A stretch of 64,000 bases of DNA. It comes from Chaetoderma sp. LZ-2023a (Eukaryota > Mollusca > Caudofoveata > Chaetodermatida > Chaetodermatidae). The stretch lies in NCBI GenBank assembly GCA_034401795.1, contig JAVVLW010001440.1:473501-537500 (forward strand), read 5' to 3'. Each line of letters begins with the position of its first letter. The first letter of the stretch is position 1. This document shows positions 11,097-22,470 of the stretch, piece by piece. Under the pieces are notes generated by a model. The model ran no database searches and had not been told where the DNA came from. It saw only the letters and a list, made by a program, of their open reading frames with translations. The translations under genes were made by a program, and so were the position numbers.

Positions 11097-14000
11097 TACT
11101 CGATGGGCTCGGTATGGACCCCAGCTGGCACCACACGGCGCTTATCATAGTAAGTGGAGAGTCCAAGTTTTTCGTGCGCATACGTCACCATGCCCTGGTT
11201 GCGCATGTGTAGGCCTCGGTTTTTAGCTTCGTCCACCCCGCCATGTAGGGCACTGTAGAACCTCTGCCAAGTGACCTCATTCTGCTGCTTTGGCACTCCC
11301 TTAGCCGAGCACTTACTTGCAGCTGCGCTCTCCACATAGTAGCATTTGCAGCAGAGAGCGATGCCACAAGAGCCTTCGAACTCGAGCTTGAACAGTCCTG
11401 GAGTCCGTCCAGACCATTTGTCCCAAGCTAGCTAGTCCCGCTTATGAGCCTGGTACTCTGCTCGCATCTCAGGGCGATTGACATCGTCGAGGTTGGAGCC
11501 TGCTGTAGCGATATACGCGGAGTCAGTGTCCATCTGCAGGTACTCAAAGCTGTCATGAGCTACTTAGCGATCGAGGAAGTCGTAGTAGAACTCCAACATT
11601 TGCAACTTCGCACTCATAAACAGCTATCCCCACCTGGAAGGACCTTCGAATAGGATTCTCGGCTTGCGACTCAGGAGATCGTATGACTCACCGATCTCCT
11701 CGAGATCTTCGAATCATGCACTACGCAGAGCCTTGTCTACCACGCATTCATCCTTCATGAAGCTGGTGTTGCTATGATGTTCTAGGGCCTCGATGAGCTT
11801 CCCGTAGCCACTGTTGCCGAGGAGGTTGAAGAGATCTGCCAAGAGCACTTTGCTCTTATCTACATTTCCAGAGCGGTGGGCCTCTGTAACATTCTCCACG
11901 AACCACTCGAATGGGTACTTGGCCTCATAGTCCATGGTGCGGTATACAGCAGTGATCTCCAGGCCATGGGTTATATACCACGTGAGGGTCAGGGCATACA
12001 GCAGGCGCTTCTTGCCAGAGAGGGCACTGACCAGCTTCTGGGTGGTGGGCCGCTTCCTCTCTGTTCGCCCTAGATATGCCAGCATCTCAGAAGAGATTGC
12101 CTCTACCAGGATCTCGCGGTTATAAAAGAGAGGAGGCATTTCCTCGAACTTTGCCCACAGAGCCTTGGGGACCTGTATATCCACCTCAGCAAACCCAAAC
12201 CAGCTGTCTGCTAGGAGAGCCTTCTTAAAGCTAGCTATCCCACTGACACTGGACCAATGGCGCACTTTCTCCTTACCACATGGCATCTCTTTGGCCATCG
12301 TTGACAGGTACAGAGCATTTGCGTCGTAGCCGAGTAGGCATTGGCAGACACGCCCACTCTGGCGGATTCGAGTCACACCGGCCTCATGTATCTGGTGAAC
12401 ACGATGCTGGGACCACCAACAACAGCACCCTTCAGCATTTCGTAGGCATCCGCATCTGGTGAATAGAGGCTAACATCGGACATGTGCTGAGCGCTTCCGC
12501 AGAGGAGGTACTGCAGTGACACACCTGGGAGAGACACCGCGTCTTTGAGGATGTCTATTTCTCGTTCTGGGTAGAACTCCCACATCCGCTCTAGGGCTTC
12601 GATGAATGGACTGACGTCCAGGTTGTTGTAGTATCGCAGCCAGTCAGCGAATATCTGCATTCCATGCTCGCTGAATGTCTGATTACACTGTTCCCACTCT
12701 GTTCGCGTCAAGAGGTAGCCCCCCCCCCCCTTGAGCTTAGATGTCTATGCTGAGTAGTCAGGAAGCCCTGGATAGCTGAGCTTCTCATGTGTGTTAAGCC
12801 ACTCATACGGGAGCCAGGTCTTCTGCTGTGTACAGCCATAAGCTTTGACCCATACCTTGTATGAGACTCCTGGGCCGAGGTAGTTCAGCACATCAAGAAA
12901 CCGTAGCTCAGGTGTTATGAGGAATATGGTCTGACTAGCCTTCTTGGCGACTTTAACTGTACCTGTACTGTCAGTCAGCTCATCGACAAAGTACTTCTTG
13001 ATAAGGTTCAGGTCATACCGCCCAGAGTTGAACCCCAGTACAAGCACTTGGTCACACCACTCGTTGATCAGTCGCTGCCGTTGCTTTGGGAGCTTGTCCA
13101 AATCTGTCGGTACGTACTGTTCCCTAACCCTTGTCCGGATTAGAGATTCTTGCCATTGGATCTCCAGCATGAACTCTCTGATCAGTTCTTTGGGGTCAGG
13201 ATTGCAGAGGTGAGTGGGCTCTCTCGTGGCGCCCTCTAAGGACCAGCCAACTGACACAGAGATAGCTATGTGAGTACTCTCGATCGTGAGAGTCTCCGTA
13301 GGATGAGTCTTGATACCATCTAGGAGTGCTTCGAAGTCGTAAATTATGAAGTGTGGTTATGGGACAGTCCGAACTCGTTAGGGACACTTGGACAGCGTTT
13401 TATCCAGCACTCCCACTGTGCCACAAGCGTGCATCCAGATGCTCTCAGCTTCTCCTCTCTCAGGACTGTCTTGTGGTATCTTTGTTCAGCATCCTCACCT
13501 CGCTGGTGTTGTGGGCACCCGTGCCAGTGACAGCCATGGAACTGGTAAAAAGTGTTGGTGGTCGGATCATAACCACCTACGGGAGCGCCCTCGATCCAAC
13601 GCTCGCCACCGTGCCCACACTCTACATGGTGTTTGTGTATGCCTCTGTTTCTCGACTCATACTCGATCCAACGAGTAGCCACTGAACTTGATGGTTGGGG
13701 CGGATAGAAGGCTTTCTCATGCGCAGACTGTGGTGCCTCAAACTTCTCGCCAGGACACACGATTTTAGTTTTGGCCTGTACATTGATCAGCATGGTGTTG
13801 AAGATGGCATGCCTTTGTAAACTTCTGCTGACAGTGACTGCAGACTAGTGTATGCGCCAGCTTGGAGATGTTCTTGATGTAGAAGGCATGGTGGTCCCAC
13901 ACTCCGATGGTCATGGTGGCACGGTAGTGAGCCGCTTGCCTGATCATGTGCCAGGTGCCCTCTTCAGTTGGTTCATACACGTGAATCCCAATCTTGGCGA

Positions 14001-14560
14001 AGAACTCTACCTTGTCCAGCTGATCCAGCGATGTCTTGCAGACATCAGGTACTGTCTTGCCGTAGAACTGTGTAGCAAGCTCTCGTGCACGAGCTGTACT
14101 TCTATTAGCTCACGCTCTTCGGTGGACTGCTAGACATCTCCAGAGACACATGTTGTCCCTGTAGGTGTCGAGGGCAGTCATACTCTTCTTCTGTCGTAGC
14201 CAGTCTGGGAGGGGGGCCTATCCCAAGCAGAGATTGGTGGTCGATGACAGCCCTGACCTCAACGTTGATTGATCGAACGAAAGCCCACTTGGTGTTGGGT
14301 CGATCGATATTGTCTGTGCCGAGGCGTGCTTGCTCTCTTACTGCCACCCAGTCCTGAGCCACTCCTATCGTGTTCAGCCACGGGCTCCCTGAAGCATTCT
14401 TGTGGAAAAGCATCACCCTACCGTCTTCGATGTGACGGATGCGATAGGTATGTGTGTAGCAGAGGTAGAAGGCGTTCTGGACAGTCTGTTGGATCTTTTG
14501 CATGATCTGGCCTGTGAGGTCTCCTTATACACCTCTGAAGAATGTCCAGCGTACTGACCG
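11090..14560 (-). pseudogene. Polinton protein-primed DNA polymerase B
   Basis: Reading leftwards the region shows, in order: a putative N-terminal region with a C2H2-like finger (CSHCQQKFTKACHLQHHADQC region, about 13,780-13,850); an exonuclease region (VLGFNSGRYDLNLIKKYF, then FLDVLNYLGPG) near 12,880-13,060; a polymerase motif A-like phrase (YDANALYLS) near 12,320; motif B-like (LLGNSGYGK) near 11,800-11,830; and motif C (QMDTDSAYIAT) near 11,510-11,540. The C-terminal part (NRGLHMRNQ ... YYDKRRVVPAGVHTEPI) is typical of Polinton polymerases. The family copies the element by protein priming. It is broken into several pieces by a number of lesions and treated as fossil. Family assignment is strong. 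Confidence 0.9.
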
Positions 14561-14671
14561 GCGTCCTCTATCCTCTGTCCCCCTTTCGCTGAGACGCTGG
14601 TCGAGAATGTGTTCGCCTTCTCGCCTCATGCTCCGGGCTAAGGGTTCAGACCTTGGCATTGCTTAGCATTC

Positions 14672-15338
14672 CTGCGTTTGAGAGTTAAGCGCTCCAGTGG
14701 ATGGGCCTCCATCTGCCTTTCTACAGTCTTGGCTCACAAGCTAGCCGTTACCTCCTCGGCCAACTGACGACGCTCACGTATCTGCTGCGCTTTCTTGTAT
14801 GGATTCCAAGGAGCCTCTTAGGTAAGCGCTGGAAACCTTCCCATAGTCATTGCTTGGGAGAGTCGCTTCTGCCACTCCTCAGTATGGACCTCTCTGATCA
14901 TCTGGAGCACGTCGGCTTTTTTGGCCTTAGAGTCGACTCTAAGGCCGAATTGCTTTGCAATAGCGTGAAACTGTGCAACAATACTCATGGTGTAAATCCC
15001 TGTGGATCCCTACATAGGGTACGGGGGCCCCCTGCGTTGGAGAGTTAAGGGCTCCAGTGAATGGGCCTCCATCCGCCTCGCCACAGCATTGGCTCGCAAG
15101 CTAGCAGTCATCTCCTCGTCCAACTGACTAAACTCACGTATCCACTGTGCTTTCTTGTGGGGATTCCAAGGATCCTCGGTAAGCGCTCGAAACCTTCCCG
15201 TATTCATTGCTCGGGAGAGTCACTTCTGCCACTCCTCGGCATGGACCTGGTCGATCATCTGGAGCCGAATTGCTTTGCAACAGCGCGAATCTGTGCAACA
15301 GTACTCATGGTGTATATCCCTGTGGATGCCTGTCTCTA
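14672..15338 (-). pseudogene. Tandemly duplicated terminal Polinton gene
   Basis: Two copies of one small minus-strand gene lie side by side (14,672-15,017 and 15,033-15,338). Both start MSTVAQ or MSIVAQ-like, continue with EVHTEEWQKRLS-type sequence and end in MEAHPLEPLTL-like sequence. The protein is hydrophilic and helical with no recognised domain. The duplication is clear in the DNA (aligned blocks such as GATTCCAAGGA and TTGCTTTGCAA). Both are fossil copies. It lies upstream of the polymerase gene and on the same strand. Confidence 0.6.
14672..15338. repeat. Direct tandem duplication of about 330 bp
   Basis: Block A (14,672-15,017) and block B (15,033-15,338) align over nearly their whole length with moderate divergence and a short length difference in the segment corresponding to 14,915-14,950. 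Both end with ACTCATGGTGTA(A/T)ATCCCTGTGGAT. Confidence 0.85.
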
Positions 15339-15542
15339 AATGGGCGTTCATACGCTATGATGTGTGGCGATCAGTACCTGTGTGTGGTGTATATCCCCTG
15401 CCTGGGCGGTCAGACCTATTATGTGTGGTACTGGCGATCAGTACCTGCGGGTGGTGTATATCCCTGTGGATGACTGTCTCTAAATAGGCGTATTATGTGT
15501 GGCGATCAGCGTTCAGACATATTATGTGTGGTGCTGGCGAGA
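15339..15542. repeat. Short imperfect repeats near the Polinton end
   Basis: The words TTATGTGTGG, GGCGATCAGTACCTG and GTGTATATCCC recur several times in this stretch, giving an imperfect direct-repeat block next to the last gene. It may be a subterminal region of the element. Confidence 0.6.
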
Positions 15543-15749
15543 TTAAAATGATGCATCCTCCCTCAACTGACAGCCGTTCGGGGATCCGTCTAGAGGCATA
15601 CCAATCACTGTCTTAAAAACCTTGGGCCTCAATCTAGAGGCATACACCAACCACATGTCTCACCAGCCTATGCCCCAGGGATTGAGAAGGCGGTGGGGGC
15701 CACGGATCGCCGAGCAGTGGCCAGTTGAGGGAGGTGGTATCATTTTGAC
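15543..15749. repeat. Imperfect inverted repeat at the likely Polinton border
   Basis: The left arm (15,543-15,590) contains AAAATGATGCATCCTCCCTC and CGGGGATCCGT; the right arm (15,701-15,749) carries its approximate reverse complement (GAGGGAGGTGGTATCATTTT, ACGGATCGCCG). The arms are about 48 bp and roughly 80 percent alike by eye, separated by about 110 bp. Between them TCTAGAGGCATAC occurs twice as a direct repeat. This could be a border structure or an unrelated fold-back element. Confidence 0.6.
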
Positions 15750-15759
15750 CCCAACACTA

Positions 15760-16158
15760 CTACTAGTGGCGGGTGGTTGGCATGCGGAAGGGTGGGTCGG
15801 TGGGTAGGCGGACAGGCGGGCGTGCGAGAGTAGGCGTTCGGCCAGCCGAGTGGATGTGTGAGCAGTATGTGAGTGCATGTCTCAGTGGGTGGGCAGGTGG
15901 TCGGTCGGCCAGTTGGTTGGTCGGTTGGGAAGTCAATCGGTCGGTCAGTCACAGAGGCATAGCCGGTCATAAACACATATTCTGGACTGTCGCTTCAAGA
16001 GAGTTTCACATACAGTAATCGCACGTGGTGTATGTATAAATTGTAAGATTAAGGTATGTAGCATAGCAAAATTATACCAGTGTGACCTACGTGTCACGGT
16101 TCATCCGCAGCTGCCGAAATACTACCGACCCTGTTATTTTCCTTTTTCAAATACCGAT
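15760..16158. other. Non-coding, G/T-rich imperfect repeats then unique DNA
   Basis: 15,770-15,950 is dominated by imperfect GGTCGGT and GGCGGG-type words, with open frames on both strands that look like low-complexity artefacts. The rest is unique sequence with nothing recognised. Confidence 0.5.
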
Positions 16159-16218
16159 GTTGCAGTTGACTGACTTGAAGACTCGTTAACGCGAGTCTTC
16201 AAGTCAGTCAACTGCAAC
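16159..16218. repeat. Perfect 27-bp hairpin with 6-nt loop
   Basis: The left arm 16,159-16,185 (GTTGCAGTTGACTGACTTGA...) and right arm 16,192-16,218 are exact reverse complements by reading, separated by TTAACG. The centre CGTTAACG is itself a palindrome. The DNA on either side is unrelated. A perfect arm suggests a young fold-back insertion or a structured RNA; no promoter is seen. Confidence 0.85.
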
Positions 16219-16921
16219 CATTGTGTCCGTAAGTTGAATCTGTCTTCTAGTCATGGCGCATATCACAATTGATTGCATGTGAATGGCACATAAAAATAAC
16301 TCCTTTTTTAAGTAAATTCACTCAACTTTGAACAGACATTTCAATAGATTTTAAACAATGATGTTTGGCACTAAATTAAAGAAAACGAGAACTGCGAAAT
16401 GATGTTGATTGGTAAAACTATTCCAAGATACAATAGCAAATAAGAGAAAAATGAATAAGAATAACATAAGAGAAGTATCTAAATGGCCTTCATATGACCC
16501 TAATGGATGCAGTCGTATTGCCACTATGCGAACCAGCTAATGATTCTATTGAACCTTTGAAATACTCTGCTTCACAATGAGATACAGACGTTAGCATATT
16601 CTGTATATAAGCAATAGCACAACCGTTGTGCTATGATTATACCCACGATTTAATAGTTTAGCTGTTACATTCAGAATCGTAAAACACAACAGATTATTCT
16701 GACGGCAATTTGAAAGAAGGCAACTGGTTGTGGCAGAAACACATTTCAGTCAACATTGTTTCTAAACATTCGTCCTTTTAGAAGCATAGAAACAATCGGT
16801 GAAAATAATCTGGCATGACTGTTTGGGAAATATTTTAACTGCAAGTCATTGCTGCTACTGGCCACAACATCTAGTCAAATAATTTCCAAACTAGTTAGCC
16901 GTATGTCTCCAGTAGCAAGCA
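16219..16921. other. AT-rich non-coding DNA
   Basis: No coding stretch recognised. A 21-nt palindrome, ATAGCACAAC-C-GTTGTGCTAT, lies at 16,614-16,634. Otherwise unique AT-rich sequence. Confidence 0.5.
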
Positions 16922-17199
<278 letters not shown>

Positions 17200-17204
17200 A
17201 TCTA

Positions 17205-18440
17205 ATTGCAGCATTAAGCAGACAGTGTCTAAAAAACAGCAATAAGTAGACAATTTTGTACATCTTCACTTATGGCAGATATATTAAGTCAAAACATTAA
17301 GCCTAACGTATGAATCCAGTTAATCAACGAAATCAATAATATGAAATATACACGATTTGGTGTCTATTTAAAATCCATTTGCATAAAACCAGCATTAAGC
17401 AGACAAATGTATATATGTATAAACCAGCATTAAGCAGACAGTGATAAAAACCAGCATTAAGCAGACAGAAATGTATATAAGTAAATATAAATCATGAAAT
17501 TCGCATTAGGCAGACAAATGTATATACAAACCATGAAACCAGTATTAGGTAAACAAATGTATATATGTATCCACCAGCATTAGGCAGACAGTGGTAAAAA
17601 CGAGCATTAAGCAGACAGAAATGTATACAAGTATATATAAACCATGAAACCAGGATTAAGCAGACACATGTATATATGTATAAACCGGCATTAAGCAGAC
17701 AGTGTTAAAAACCAGCATTAAGCAGGCAGCGTTAAAAACCAGCATTACGCAGACAGTGTTAAAAACCAGCATTAAGCAACAGAACTGTATAATAAGTAAA
17801 TATACATGTAAACCATGAAACCAGGATTAGCCAGACAAATGTATATATGTATAAACCAGCATTAAGCAGACAGTGTTTAAAACCAGCATTAAGCAGACAG
17901 AAATGTATATAATTATATATACGTGTAAACCATGAAACCAGGATTAAGCAGACAAATGTATATATGTATAAACCAATATTATGCAGACAGTGTTAAAAAC
18001 CAGCATTACGCAGCCAGTGTTAAAAACCAGCATTAAGCAGACAGAAATGTATATAAGTGTACATAAACCACGAAACCAGGATTAAGCAGACAAATGTATA
18101 TATGTATAAATCAGCATTAAGCAGACAGTGTTAAAAACCAGCATTAAGCAGACAGTGTTAAAAACCAACATTAAACAGACAGAACTGTATAATAAGTAAA
18201 CATACATGTAAACCATGAAACCAGGATTAACCAGACAAATGTATATATGTATAAACCAGCATTAAGTAGACAGGGTTAAAAACCAGCATTAAGCAGACAG
18301 AAATGTATATAAGTGTATAACAAATGTATATATGTATAAACCAACATTAAGTAGACAGTGTTAAAGCCAGCATTAAGCAGACAGAAATGTATATAAGTGT
18401 ATATAAACCATGAACTCAGGATTAAGCAGACACATTTATA
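17205..18440. repeat. Minisatellite of ACCAGCATTAAGCAGACA units
   Basis: About 1.2 kb built from a 26-27 bp unit (ACCAGCATTAAGCAGACAGT followed by GTTAAA) alternating with AAATGTATATAAGTATATAT and ACCATGAAACCAGGATTAAG segments. These combine into a higher-order unit of roughly 112 bp, or about 138 bp when the 26-bp unit is doubled. Unit number varies along the array (for example a triple at 17,690-17,770). Divergence is low to moderate. No coding potential. Confidence 0.92.
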
Positions 18441-19440
18441 ATTTATGTCGCTTCCCCACCCCCCCCCCCACCCCACACCCCACCCCCAGGACGTGCGATG
18501 CGAACACCACGTCGTCCTTAGATAGGCCAGAACTTGATGTACTTTTAGGTTTGAGTTCTCGGAACAGTGGAATACTTAGTGTCGGAATTACGTTGTGAAT
18601 GTATATTCTCGACACCGTAAAAACACGCCGGATTCAAATAAGGGGCAAAAGTAGTTATATACCCAACTCTTTTATTTACCGACCGATTCCCTTAAAATTT
18701 TCAAAGTTACCTAGTGTCAATAGGAAATCGTCGGACTATCGTAGAAAACCTATAGTGCTCCATCGAGATTTCGAGGGAAACCCCTCGGAAATACATCTCA
18801 AAATTGCGCGAAAAACAAGTTAATATAATAATCTATCATAGCTTCGTATAATATATTTGACACCGCTATGAATTATTGCCTGCTGCGGTTATCCACATGC
18901 TATAGACCACGCCTACAATTGGTATATGGTCCCTGTGCCGACATGCCCAACAGACTCGCCAATATACACTTGGTACATGGATCAGGTCCGTTAGCAACGT
19001 ATCCGATTGGTTATTGGGCCGGTACACATACACGCGTGTTTAAAAAGCTCATTTGAATTTAGTGATATTTTCATGATTGATTTCTGTACTGGTCGAATTG
19101 CTTTATTCATCAATATTATGATTGGTTAAAATTAAACGCATTTGCCATTTGAACACCCCCCCCTCCCCCAATAAGATTATGAACGGGATATCGATGCTTA
19201 TAAATCTACTGTGTAAATAAGGAATTGGTTGATTTAATTTCGCAAAAATACAAATATTCTTATTGGCTAAATGATTTGTATTTATCATCCAATAAATAGC
19301 TAGAAACAAGTGTCCAAATATTGATATTTAGTACAGTTGGCAAAATATAATATCTGATAATGACTAATCTCACAATAGCATTCAATCAACGTCAGCAACC
19401 GATTTTATGATTTTGTCACAATTTTTGTTAGTGTCTAATT
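18441..19440. other. Mostly unique non-coding DNA
   Basis: Begins with a C-rich run (18,455-18,490), then unique sequence. Short open frames at 18,599-18,823 and 18,868-19,056 have no recognisable domain. Nothing else was identified. Confidence 0.5.
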
Positions 19441-19610
19441 GATTGCTTAGCTGACAGAATGGCTGATTGATTCATTATCTGATCGATCGCTTGATTGATT
19501 ATTTGATTATCTGATCGATTGTTTGATTGATTGACTGACGGATTCATTCATTCATTCATTCTATGATTGATTGAATCGATTCGATTCGAATCGATCGATC
19601 GATCAATCTA
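19440..19610. repeat. Imperfect (GATT)n block ending in a GATC-rich palindrome
   Basis: Repeated GATTGATT and GATCGATT words, a short (ATTC)n run near 19,540, then AATCGATTCGATTCGAATCG and GATCGATCGATC near 19,575-19,605. Simple-sequence DNA. Confidence 0.85.
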
Positions 19611-19674
19611 CCTACTCACCTCTTACGACCTATCATATCCGTGTAAGTAGATAGCCATGTACAGTCCTTCATAT

Positions 19675-20056
19675 TTAGATGAGTATGTATGTGTATATTT
19701 GCATTCTTACATGAACGTACGTCTGCATGTGCACATATCTTTGCACCTGCGCATACGTATTAGGTTCGGTCAGCCGTGCGTGCGTTAGTACATCCGTGCG
19801 TGTGTGTATATGTGTGAATACATGCGAGTTTGCGTGCATTAAATTGTGTATATACGCGTCGTATCTGTGTGCATGCGTGCGCCTGTATTTGAGCCTGTCT
19901 GTGCGTGCGTGTGTGTAAGCGTGTGTGCGCGTGTATGTGTGCGTGCGTGCGTGCGTGTGTGTGTGAGCGTGTGTGTATGTACGTGCATGTATACGTGTTT
20001 GCGTGCGCGTATGTATGTGCACGCGCGCGTGCGTGCGTGTGTGTGGGGGGGGGGGG
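19675..20056. repeat. GT/GC-rich low-complexity DNA ending in a G run
   Basis: Alternating purine-pyrimidine GTGCGTGCGT-type sequence, densest from 19,890 to 20,042, then 13 G. Such sequence can adopt Z-DNA. His/Thr/Arg-rich open frames on the minus strand here are artefacts. Confidence 0.9.
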
Positions 20057-20384
20057 CAATCCATTGTTTTTAGATTAGACAATTCTTCGCTTCTGGGGTT
20101 TCACATCTTCGGTTGTCCTTAACAGGCGAGTTAGCCGGTTATTTCTGTCCGTACGCACATGGTAACCCAGTTTTGACATTACCGTCACAACAGCTGATCC
20201 AGACGTGTTATACTGTTCTATAGGCCCATGCAGAGACACGTTGTTAACTAACTGGTATTATCCGTTGGGTGTGACGCGTCCGGCGTACATAGCTTCTCCG
20301 ACAGCAACGATCTTTCAAACCCACATTTTCAGTAATGATCTTGTCCGGGTGAGAGTATGTCCGGGATTCGATCGGTAGAATGAT

Positions 20385-20630
20385 CGACGGGTAGAATGAT
20401 GCATAGATGGATGGATGATGAGTGTGTAGAATGATGGATGGATGAGTAGATGGACACACCCACCCATCCCACTACCACTCATCAATCCATTCTCACTCAC
20501 AAATACCCCATCCATCCACCACTCCATCTTTCCACCCACCCTCTCTAAACTACTCTCCCACTCTATCCCTCCATCCATCTAAACTTACTTCCATCCATCT
20601 ATCTATCCACCCATCCATCCACCAACCATA
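20385..20630. repeat. (ATGG)n and (CCAT)n imperfect microsatellite pair
   Basis: A GGATGGATG-rich stretch (20,400-20,450) passes into CCATCCACC-rich DNA (20,455-20,630), giving a partly inverted simple repeat. Confidence 0.85.
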
Positions 20631-20639
20631 TGCGTTCCC

Positions 20640-21030
20640 ACTGTAAATGGTAGTAATGTACACCGCTGTGCGCCTGAGTGGGTCTGAGTGGTCTCTTTTT
20701 ATGTGATATTTACTGCATAATAGTATAGACTCATACTCCCAGAAGCATACTATTATATAGTATTAGTATAAATATTACATCATAGTAGTGGTCTCAAACA
20801 CGAGACACATACGTCAGAACAAGTTCTACCCAATGCTTTTCTTCTGCTTCCACATCCGCCAGTTGAGTTATTAAGTCATACGCACAAGTTACGAACATAA
20901 AATATTTTTCTTTTCATAAAATACTTGTGTGTGCGTTATTCTTTAGATTACAATGCAAAAATTATAGTTGATTATAATTATTATGTTATATTAATTTCAG
21001 ATAAACTTAATGATATGAATAACTGTAATC
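20640..21030. other. AT-rich non-coding DNA
   Basis: Contains imperfect ACTATTATATAGTATTAGTA palindromic sequence at 20,745-20,775. No gene recognised. Confidence 0.5.
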
Positions 21031-21044
21031 CGTTTATTTTTTAG

Positions 21045-21158
21045 GAAATCACTTTTGGAGCAGGAGACATGCCTCCAACAAATTACACCTCATTAGGCCC
21101 GGCTGTAGACAGTGAGCAGAAATCAAATATCCTTTCAAGAGGCATAGTGTCTGTTTGA
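21045..21158 (+). CDS. Possible terminal exon of an unknown host gene
   Basis: A pyrimidine-rich acceptor (CCGTTTATTTTTTAG) precedes a 38-codon frame with ordinary, non-repetitive protein character (ITFGAGDMPPTNYTSLGPAV), ending in TGA at 21,156-21,158. An AATAAA lies about 160 bases downstream (near 21,317). The surrounding DNA is AT-rich and non-coding. Alternatively the exon could stop at 21,111, where A|GTGAGC would serve as a donor. I recognise no domain and see no partner exons nearby, so this may be chance. Evidence is limited to splice-site shape and composition. Confidence 0.22.
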   Translation, partial: EITFGAGDMPPTNYTSLGPAVDSEQKSNILSRGIVSV

Positions 21159-21159
21159 C

Positions 21160-22470
21160 TGTGATTCCACGAGATTTGCTTGCCAATCTTTTTCGCTACT
21201 GCGAATAGTATAAGTATGTTTGTCGGTCTGTCTGTCGGAATGTAGGACAAATCTGACAACGATGCCTAAGTTGCGATCTGGCGCCTTCGCACTTGTTTTA
21301 ATGCCATCTTTAGGTCTCAATAAACAGAAAATAGATGGGAATTTTAATTTTTCCAGATGGGCATTTTACGGCGTCATTCGTGGTCATTTGTCTAAACTAC
21401 AGTCATAAAGAATATCAATTTAAAGCTTATGACGTCTACGTTACAAATAACACATGTTTGGTCTATGTCCAGAAAACGTGTATAGATTCAATATACAGAC
21501 AATTTTAATGCTAAACCCCTCATATTATAGTCTAGCTTTCATATATGATATACACGTATGCCTATTCTTCGACATATTTCTGAGAGATGACCTTGGATGA
21601 CCCAATAAAATGTCTAAATGAAAAGAAAGTAAAATGGCCACCTCAGACCCGTTTATTGAGACTCTAAAGGTGACATTTAAAAAGAAAATAATTTGGCTAA
21701 CAAATCTCATGGGAGACTACTTTGTGACATGGCCAACCAGACTGTATTCGTTTCTGGTGTAGCTTAACCATTTACATCCATTTAAAGGGAGAATTTATAA
21801 AATATTGTGACCATGTTGTTTACGAAGATTCCATTACTTTTGACACCTCTTTCGTATATTCTGAAGGCTTTATCGTATAATTTATTTACAGGTAAACCTG
21901 TCTATAAAGGCTACCCTGGGTACCAGGAAAAGGTGGCCTTTATAGACGTGTGGACTATACATAGAGGGTAAACTGTATTGCTACAATTTATATAGTTTGC
22001 TTGTATATCTACAAAATAGGTTCATGAATCTTTATCATATTGTCCTTTATAATGTCCCGGGGATAGTACTTTCGCGCTTGGTACACACAATTAGCAACAT
22101 GTGCTCTTCTTTATACAAACGCCGGAATTACATTGAGGTATGTATTCCAGACGTCTGTGTTTTCAAAACTAACATTTTGCGATTGAAAAACAAATCGCTT
22201 AAATGCCTACTATTGCAGTAATAAACTCTGTTCATGGTTATGTATCCAGTTAAGACACATTACAAGGATAACGAGGTCAAAGGTTAATGTTGTTAATAGT
22301 AGTAATATACATTTCTGTGTGTCTGAGAATGTTCCCGGCCGATTCGGCAAAAAAATGGCAAACGGGTGACTAAGGCTGGCGGAACAGGGGCGGAGCATGT
22401 CCTCACCCAAATAAAGGTGGGGGGGGGGGTATTGTATGAGAAATCAGTGATTGTGCATGACATGTGCTTT
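21160..22470. other. Unique non-coding DNA with one small hairpin
   Basis: AT-rich. A hairpin lies at 21,900-21,947: GTCTATAAAGGCTACC pairs with GGTGGCCTTTATAGAC with one mismatch. A run of about 10 G occurs near 22,420. No coding region recognised. Confidence 0.5.

Larger units (their letters stand above)
1..15760. mobile_element. Polinton/Maverick element, old and broken
   Basis: Genes typical of Polintons lie together here: a packaging ATPase, a retroviral-type integrase, a protein-primed family B DNA polymerase on the opposite strand, and several small proteins of the kinds seen in these elements. The left end lies outside the window. The right end is not sharply visible and is placed at the inverted repeat near 15,543-15,749. 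The element looks old: its genes carry more than ten breaks in total, and a LINE has inserted into it. It is a fossil copy. The family assignment rests on the integrase-ATPase-polymerase set and is confident; the exact ends are not. Confidence 0.9.

Noticed and set aside
11444-13685. Plus-strand open frames under the polymerase region
   Set aside because: Polymerase and exonuclease motifs read on the minus strand; the plus-strand frames carry none.
16614-16634. 21-nt palindrome as an operator or terminator
   Set aside because: Eukaryotic context with no adjacent gene; it is short enough to occur by chance in AT-rich DNA.
17205-18440. CRISPR-like appearance of repeated units
   Set aside because: The spacers are themselves repeated and no cas-like genes exist; it is a minisatellite.
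18838-18865. ATAGCTTCGTATA, resembling one arm of a loxP site
   Set aside because: The second inverted arm is absent and the DNA is eukaryotic; a chance match.
19675-20082. 135-codon His/Thr/Arg-rich minus-strand frame
   Set aside because: It lies over low-complexity GT/GC-rich DNA, and frames of similar length exist on the other strand.
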